From: Sycon ciliatum
Lineage: Eukaryota; Porifera; Calcarea; Leucosolenida; Sycettidae
Direction: 5' to 3'
DNA length: 64,000 bases
Assembly (NCBI RefSeq): GCF_964019385.1
Contig: NC_088645.1
Span: 14,107,638 to 14,171,637, forward strand
A model generated the notes under the pieces. The model ran no database searches. It was not told where the DNA came from and saw only the letters and a program-made list of their open reading frames with translations. Shown here one piece after another: positions 57,816-64,000 of the stretch (within the stretch, counting starts at the first letter, position 1; the number at the start of each line of letters is the position of its first letter). The translations under genes were made by a program, and so were the position numbers.

Positions 57816-59683
57816 TATATGTAGGACTCAGTATAGAGTCCATGCACTATATGATGTCCAGCACCCTATATAGAGTCCATTGGTCCAAAATCCACTATAC
57901 AGAGTCCAGGAGTCCCCTCAGTTTTGATCAGCTTCATCCTGCCGCGCAATCCCCTATAAGGAGTACACTTTTTCTACAAGTCCCCTATTCACAGTCCAGG
58001 AGTCCAGTTTACCCAGTCACGCCGTCCTGTGTGTTGTGCCCGAAAGAGAACAAACACATTTTCAGTTTTGCTTGCCTCGTGGCAGCGCATTCCTTTCTTC
58101 ACTTCAGCCATGGCTGCCAATTCTGCTGTGCAGTTGCTGACAGTAATCTGTCTCGATGTAACCAAGGAGGATAAGGAGACGTTCAAAATCAAATCTGGAA
58201 AGCGTCTTGTGGTTCTCTGAAGACGTTTCATCAGTGCGCGGGATGAAAGCAGAAATTGCAGAACGAGAAAAGTTCAGCACAGTTCAAATCTGACGAGTCA
58301 GGTACACTGACGCTCTCTTTCGTTCGACGCCACAAGGATCCCCTGTTTGGCTGGCCATTGCTGCCAGTAAGACGTTTGAACGGTTTCATCAGAGCGAGGG
58401 ATGAAAGCAGAAAGCGGAGAAAGAGAAAAGTTCAGCACAGTTGCAATCTGACGAGTCAGATACACTGACACTCTCTTTCGTTCGACGCCACAAGGATACC
58501 CCTGTTTGACTGGACAAGAGCTGCCTGTACCACCGTGTCAAAAGGCTGTCCAACTACATGGCAGGACGATGACTGAGGTAAGGAAGCTTTTACTTGTTTC
58601 GATTGGTCTGCTGTTCTGTCGTTATGCTTGAATTTTTTCCATTTTCAAGGAGCGTATCGCGTTTGTTTGATGTTGCTTGAATGAATGCACTAAAAGTAAT
58701 CAACGACTTCGTAATAGTCCTCGAGGACTGCAAGGACTTTGCATCAATCGTATTATGATCGTCTAGCTATCATCAATTATTATTTTATTTCATGAGAAAT
58801 GTATTTTTATCCCTGTGATAATTATGTGAACTCCACGACTGAGACACTCTTCCTGTAGTATAATGTCAAATACAATGGGATCCACAAACGCAGTGCCAGT
58901 GTACTAGTAGTAGTAGTAGGACTAGGAGGATTGCTTGTATGCCAATGACAAGAAAAAGCTTCTCAAGCTAATACTCGTATTCCCTGAAGTGACCGTTTTG
59001 ATGTCACGAACATGACATTGTGTCAGTGAAACTGTCTCGTGACAACAAATCATTGCATTTCCATCTTGGGGAAGACCGTGACTGACAGCAACGCTGTACA
59101 GATTGTTCAAATCATCTCATTTGAATTTAGTTGCAGTGAAGTGAAACACTGTGTACACTACATGTATGTTGGTGTGTCTGTGCGTCTTGAGTGTGCACAA
59201 ACGATCTTATTCCTCATATTACTAATAGATTATTGTCCCCACCGTCACCTGTTCACAGGTCTTTGAGTGGGTTGACTTTCATTGAGCATCACATTCGTTG
59301 AGAACTTGGTAGTTGTGTGCTCCAATGCATCATTACGGTAATAAGCATATCCTTGTGCTATCTATTGGTTGCAGGTGTGCTGATCTTCAGAAGCTTGCGG
59401 AACTGAGTGCTGCTGAACATTTGCATGGCCATGAGCAATGGTGAAGTTTGCTATTGCACTCTCAGCATGTGCTAGTATTATGCTGACCACTGCACTATGT
59501 TACTCTCTTACACTACTACGTGTATGTAAACGTGCGTGTACCCGTCCCCGTATGCATTCGTTTCGTATAATTATTTGTTACCCATCTTGACTTTACATGT
59601 AAATGGGTGGGCGTTTGCATGGCTGTTGGAGTTGCGTGTGTATTGTCTCTACTCTTTTCTTGGTGTTTTCTTGGCGTTGTATA

Positions 59684-59761
<78 letters not shown>

Positions 59762-60414
59762 CGCGCACAATAATTTGAAAACAAATAATTAATCCTGGGC
59801 TCTCCATTATTCTCTTTCGATTCTTGGTTTTTTTCTAGGTATTTTCTTGGCGTTGTGTGGGTGTGTGCATGTATGTGTGCGTGCACAATAATTTGGCAAC
59901 ACTACATGATTGAGATATTGTAATTTGCAGCGTCTGCGAAGAGACCACTTGATTTGAGGATGGTGTTTGTAGGGTTTTTCATGTAATGAAGTGGCTGCAG
60001 TGGCGCCTCAATACATATTTTTTTTATCTTGAGAAGTGAATGATGTATAGGATTAAAGGGAGAGGCCGTTTTCTGGTTAATATTCACTGCTTACAGCAGA
60101 TCCTACGTCTATTTTCGAACTCGATAGGGGATGCGTAATTGGCTGGACTTTATACAGGGGGTGTTGTCCACATAAAGACTCTTTATAGTTGATTTCAAAG
60201 TTTGGACTCCGTACAGTTGATTTTGGACCAATGGACTCTATATAGGGGTGAAGCCAATTGGCTGGACTCTATACAGGGAGTGATGTCCATCGAAACTTTG
60301 AGCTCACAGTTGATTCCAAGTTTGGACTCTGTACAGTGGATTTTGGACCAATGGACTCTATATAGGGGTTGGACATCATATAGGGGCTGGACGCTCTACT
60401 GAGTCCAACATATA
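57816..60414. mobile_element. 2.6-kb foldback element with TATAGAGTCC-type ends
   Basis: Inverted ends of ~95 bases (TATATGTAGGACTCAGTA ... ATAGAGTCCATTGGTCCAAA ...). On the right the terminal motif is repeated inwards two more times (60127-60300). The interior includes a ~150-base tandem duplication (about 58217-58365 and 58371-58525) and a GT microsatellite. No recognisable transposase; non-autonomous. Confidence 0.7.
59687..59767. repeat. (GT)n microsatellite
   Basis: Almost pure GT run ending in GCGCGC. Confidence 0.95.
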
Positions 60415-60506
60415 CTGTAGTTTTTTTTCCATTTCCCCCTTAATGTTACAGTGTGAAACGCACTAACACCCTGCTATTATCACTGTGTGTTGTTTGTACC
60501 CTTCAG

Positions 60507-60641
60507 ATATCTGATATTGTATTTGCTGTCATGACAGCAGGCTTGGATAGCAATCACAATAACATGGACTATGCCCTGTCCATATTCGGACAGTATGAGT
60601 TTGACGATGATTATCGGCCTCTGGGAGAAATCGGAACAATG
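60507..60641 (+). CDS. Candidate orphan exon, unknown protein
   Basis: A 45-codon phase-0 frame between a CCCTTCAG acceptor and a GTTAGT donor reads ISDIVFAVMTAGLDSNHNNM ... FDDDYRPLGEIGTM. It has ordinary amino-acid composition and lies outside the neighbouring foldback element. No neighbouring exons were found and the family is not recognised, so it could be chance. Confidence 0.25.
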
Positions 60642-60860
60642 GTTAGTTTGCCTATGGAGAGATTTCAGTGACTGCGTGTCTGTTGGGGACGGAGAAGAGG
60701 GAGCATGGTTCAGGGTGAGGGAGGGGTGGAGAAAAAGGTGAACAGCTGTCAACTTTAGCCAACAAAATCAACCGCCACAGCAATTTAGATCCGCTTTCTC
60801 CTCCAATCTATTCTCAACTGCACATGTCACAAGTTTTGAGGGAGTTAAAACCGGGAATTT

Positions 60861-60932
60861 GATTGCCACCACCAGGACTCGATCCAGGGACCAGTTGGCC
60901 AGCGATACATCAAGCACCAAGCTATGGTGTAG
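60861..60932 (-). repeat. tRNA-derived repeat, single copy
   Basis: On the minus strand CTACACCATAGCTTGGTGCT ... GTATCGCTGGCC ... GGATCGAGTCC then TGGTGGTGGCAATCAAATTCC. It aligns with the first copy of the array at 52434, including the outer CTACACCA. Confidence 0.6.
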
Positions 60933-61585
60933 TCTGTGCTCCATCTGTGCATAGTATACCTTTCAAACAAAGCAATACTGTTTGTTTTATCATAACCAAT
61001 CTCCAGTCGAATAATGGGGTTTCCCGACACTTGTGCCAGTGGTTGTGAGACTTATCCCCACACCCTCACCATTAGGCGCTGCATCGGCCACTAGGGTTTA
61101 CCGGGTGTTAGCAGCCATCGTGATTTTTAGTTATTCTAGCATTCTACGGATCAGGCAACAACGAAAAAGGCTGCGAAATCGGTGACATTGGAGCTTGCAC
61201 AAAAGTGGGAATATCAAATTTCTGGAGTACGGGAAATAGATCTCGAAAGTCAGACATGCACGCGCTCATTGGACAACCATATGCATGTGCCGCACATTAC
61301 TGCGCGGCAGTACGGTACTCACAACGAAAGTATTTTTCGTTGTTGAGCTCTTTTCCATTTTAAGTTGACGAACATTTGTCCGATTTCCGTCACTTCAAGC
61401 CGTAAAGGCCAAATCTTACGAACTTCCGTTGTGCACAACCTCTCTTTCACTCACAATACAGTGTCGTTTGGCCACACATTACTCCGTGCGCACTCAATTT
61501 TCAAAAAGATAAACCATCGCAGATCCACTCCATTTCCATGTTCTAGCAGCTAGGCTGCAGGTATCATATGGTACGTTTCGGCTTG
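60933..61585. other. Intergenic, no gene seen
   Basis: A GTTGTGCACAACCTCTCT word near 61427 matches the end of the MITE at 51922-52245. I see nothing else. Confidence 0.45.
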
Positions 61586-61592
61586 TGCGTGC

Positions 61593-61665
<73 letters not shown>

Positions 61666-61671
61666 TGCGTG

Positions 61672-61742
<71 letters not shown>
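61586..61742. repeat. (GT)n microsatellite
   Basis: GT run of about 150 bases with a few GTAT/GTGC interruptions; frames on both strands are artefacts. Confidence 0.95.
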
Positions 61743-61744
<2 letters not shown>

Positions 61745-61789
61745 CGGTGCATAGGTGTACAAGTGTGTGGGTGTGCAAGTGTGTAGGCA

Positions 61790-62230
61790 TGCGGGTGGCT
61801 CGCATGGGTGACCGTATTCCCCGCCAACTGCTCTTTGGTGCCTTGCCGTCTAAACGACCTCCACGTGGCCCCCCGGAAGAGGTGGAAAGACCCAGTCAAA
61901 CATGACCTGGCGGCGGTGTCCATTGGCATGGATGAGTGGCTTGACACAGCTGATGATAGGTCTGAGTGGAGAACCAGGTGTCAGGATGGAGTTTACAGCG
62001 TGGTATGCTCTCGTGTACAACCTGCCGTGAAGCCACTCCTGTGAATGGTCTGCACATGCCGTTTCAGCCGTCCTCAAGACATCGCTAGACATAGTTGCAC
62101 CTCCCGTTGCTCCGCAAAAGCAAAAAAACAAACAGTGAAACAGCCATTCACGTCCCGCCGGACTCGCAGGGCCTCATGCCGCGTCCCGAAGGCAGCGCTC
62201 CTTCAAGTCGCTCCGTTTGGGGACACATAG
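61790..62230 (+). mobile_element. LINE 3'-end fragment (C-terminal part of the polyprotein)
   Basis: Reads RMGDRIPRQLLFGALPSKRP, then (after a frame change) DLAAVSIGMDEWLDTADDRS followed by EWRTRCQDGV, then CTCRFSRPQDIARHSC. The order RLPKxLLFGxLP ... W..A.DR..WR ... CxxCxRxFRRxxDxxRHxC is that of the C-terminus of many invertebrate non-LTR retroelements. The GT microsatellite sits at its truncated 5' side. Confidence 0.7.
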
Positions 62231-62581
62231 CCAACCGTGGCAGTGGGCAAAGGAAGAAAGGAAGGAGGCGTGCGGGTATGCGGATTATGTGGAAATGTTG
62301 GAACGTTCTCCATTTGTTAGTGTTTGTCCTCGTTTAACATGTACATTACTCAGTATGTCGTAATTGGACACTGCTCGGTTATTCTTACCTTGCGCATTTC
62401 ACTATTTGTAACGTGGCTCCTCTGCTTCAGTTTTCGTTCTATCTCTCTGGCAGGGGCAGCCACCACCCGTCTGGTGGGTGTCAGCATCCTCCGGCAGTTG
62501 CGCTGGGACTCTACAATACATTCCTGCTCTTCGATACTTAGAGATCTGCCTCTCTAGTTCTTCGCTGTTTGAATTATTATT

Positions 62582-63621
62582 TACTTCCTCCGTTAACAAA
62601 AACTTCGTGATGGATTTTTGAGGGCCTGATTTGGGCACAAACTGCCGTGAAATGAGTCGCAATCACTTTCTTCAGTGGCCTTCCCTGGCATGCCATGAAA
62701 GAGGTACGATGCAAGGTAAGCGACCTTTCACAACAAGCCGAGCGGAATCGATGGTTGCGCTGTGGCAACATAGGTGATGACAGTCATGGTGAGCGAAACT
62801 GAAATACCACTTCTCCGAGGGATATATTGCGCTGCTTGGCTTCTCTACCACTTTAGCACTAAGTAAGTTGGAGAGCGATAGAGAGCGATAAAATGGAGCA
62901 GCGAGCCCACACAATGAGCGAGTGAACAAGGAGCTGCTCCGATCGCACGGCTCAATGAAACAAACTCTGAACTCAAGTTCTTGTTCAACCTGCGCAAAGC
63001 CCAGATTCGAATGATGATCACCATGCATTCTTTCAGGAAGTCTGCAGTACGATGCGAGTCTCATGGCTAAAGAAAGTCGATTGGACTTGCTAGCCGCTGC
63101 CGTTCAGTGCTGGCAGGGGTATCCATTAGAGAAAATGGAATCAGTTTGGCTGTGCCTTTACTCCTCGTTTCGTGGAGTTCTGGATAGCGAAGATGAAACC
63201 AGGGAGTCGTAAAAATTAAAAATGTTTCACGACTCCCTGGTGGAAACGAGTAATCGCCATCGCGGCGGATCACGCAGCTTGAAAGCCAACTTACTTGAAC
63301 GACGGCGACATCAAGGTCAGCGGAGTGTGATCAAAGAAGCCGAGGGAAGGCTGAAACGAGCGGAACAACGACTCGAGAGAGATGACGACTCGCGTGCAGC
63401 AGATGACGACAGCGACGCAGGTCAAAAATTGGTCGAGCGAAAGCGACGCGAACTGAACTCTCTGCTCATTCCGCCAACAGTGTCTCTTGTAAAGACGCTG
63501 TACATAGCCTGAATCACCTTCGTCCAGTGATTGGCAGTCGATACAAACTGTTCTTGACCTGTTCTAAGCGTTTTCATATCCATCAAAATCCATCACGAAG
63601 TTTTTGTTAACGGAGGAAGTA
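62582..63621. mobile_element. Mariner-like element, decayed
   Basis: Perfect 37-bp inverted ends TACTTCCTCCGTTAACAAAA ... with TA at both boundaries, the Tc1/mariner target. Plus-strand MAKESRLDLLAAAVQCWQGY ... LEKMESVWLCLYSSFRGVL at about 63063-63190 resembles the C-terminal tail of mariner-type DDE transposases. No complete transposase remains. A hairpin at 63198-63241 interrupts the tail. Confidence 0.6.
63198..63241. repeat. 13-bp perfect hairpin ACCAGGGAGTCGT / ACGACTCCCTGGT
   Basis: Loop AAAAATTAAAAATGTTTC. The same stem sequence is found at 34648-34677. Confidence 0.75.
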
Positions 63622-64000
63622 TTTGTGCTGTTTCTTGCGGCACTCGCTTTTGCGTAGATTTGACCTTTTTTGCATGTCCGCGTGAGTACAGATGACATCA
63701 TGCATTATTTTCTGTCACATGTTTTGCTTTGCGCGTGTCGTTCAAGATGTTTGAACTGCACCCACTGGCCGATTTTCTTTGCTTGCTGTTTTCTTTACCA
63801 GTCAAGCGTAGGTACGCTACGGTGTCATCCTCCTTGGCTGGGTGTCCGGTACGGGGCTGGGTACGTGTGTCCCCAGCTCTCCTTTCTTTGTTCTTTTTGG
63901 GTTAGATTCTTCAATGGTGTTTTGAGAACATGTTTGGTAATAGTCTTCTAAATAGTTCGATGCCTCCAATGGTTGTGTCTGATGTAAGTGTGGGTTTGCG
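63622..64000. other. Right edge, no gene seen
   Basis: T-rich sequence with no recognisable coding or repeat structure. Confidence 0.4.

Noticed and set aside
61550-61947. 127-codon minus-strand His-Thr frame
   Set aside because: GT/CA microsatellite artefact overlapping a LINE fragment on the other strand.

Overview
The window is eukaryotic, from an animal-like, intron-bearing genome dense in small DNA transposons and microsatellites. It carries CA, CT and ACATGT-type simple repeats, many foldback elements, a Penelope-like fragment, a Gypsy fossil, an ISL2EU element and a piggyBac remnant. This fits a marine invertebrate; the species cannot be fixed from the sequence alone. A 200-base run of N (20155-20354) shows it is a draft scaffold.

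The recognisable host genes are four actin genes sharing one architecture: a probable 5' UTR intron ending just before the ATG, one intron after codon ~85 and one 37 codons later, both phase 0. Actin A (+, 1559-5882) and actin B (-, 10368-12601) are convergent and share promoter sequence. Actin C (+, 16744-22301) and actin D (+, 35273-45472) lie downstream. B is near-canonical (376 aa). A has an altered D-loop and Gln for the normally methylated His73. C has a changed nucleotide loop and lacks the final Phe. D has lost both residues that position the catalytic water (Gln137 to Lys, His161 to Tyr) and has an 8-residue C-terminal extension. The cluster therefore looks like one conventional actin plus diverging paralogues. 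A fifth gene begins at 50177: a secreted protein resembling parallel beta-helix proteins, with two exons visible.

The rest is mostly mobile DNA. The introns of A, C and D are enlarged by it; intron 1 of D (7.4 kb) holds a Gypsy fossil that itself hosts an ISL2EU element with remains of both its THAP transposase and its SWIM/YqaJ-type protein. Between C and D is the most striking structure: two apparently identical 3,552-bp arms in inverted orientation (23432-26983 and 27626-31177) around a 642-bp spacer. Each arm is itself a foldback element with ~0.75-kb terminal inverted repeats, and the spacer sequence recurs inverted at 32600-33255.

From 46 to 64 kb the sequence is a chain of foldback and MITE-like elements (Harbinger-like, pogo-like, mariner-like and several unassigned), a LINE 3' end, and three head-to-tail copies of a tRNA-derived repeat.
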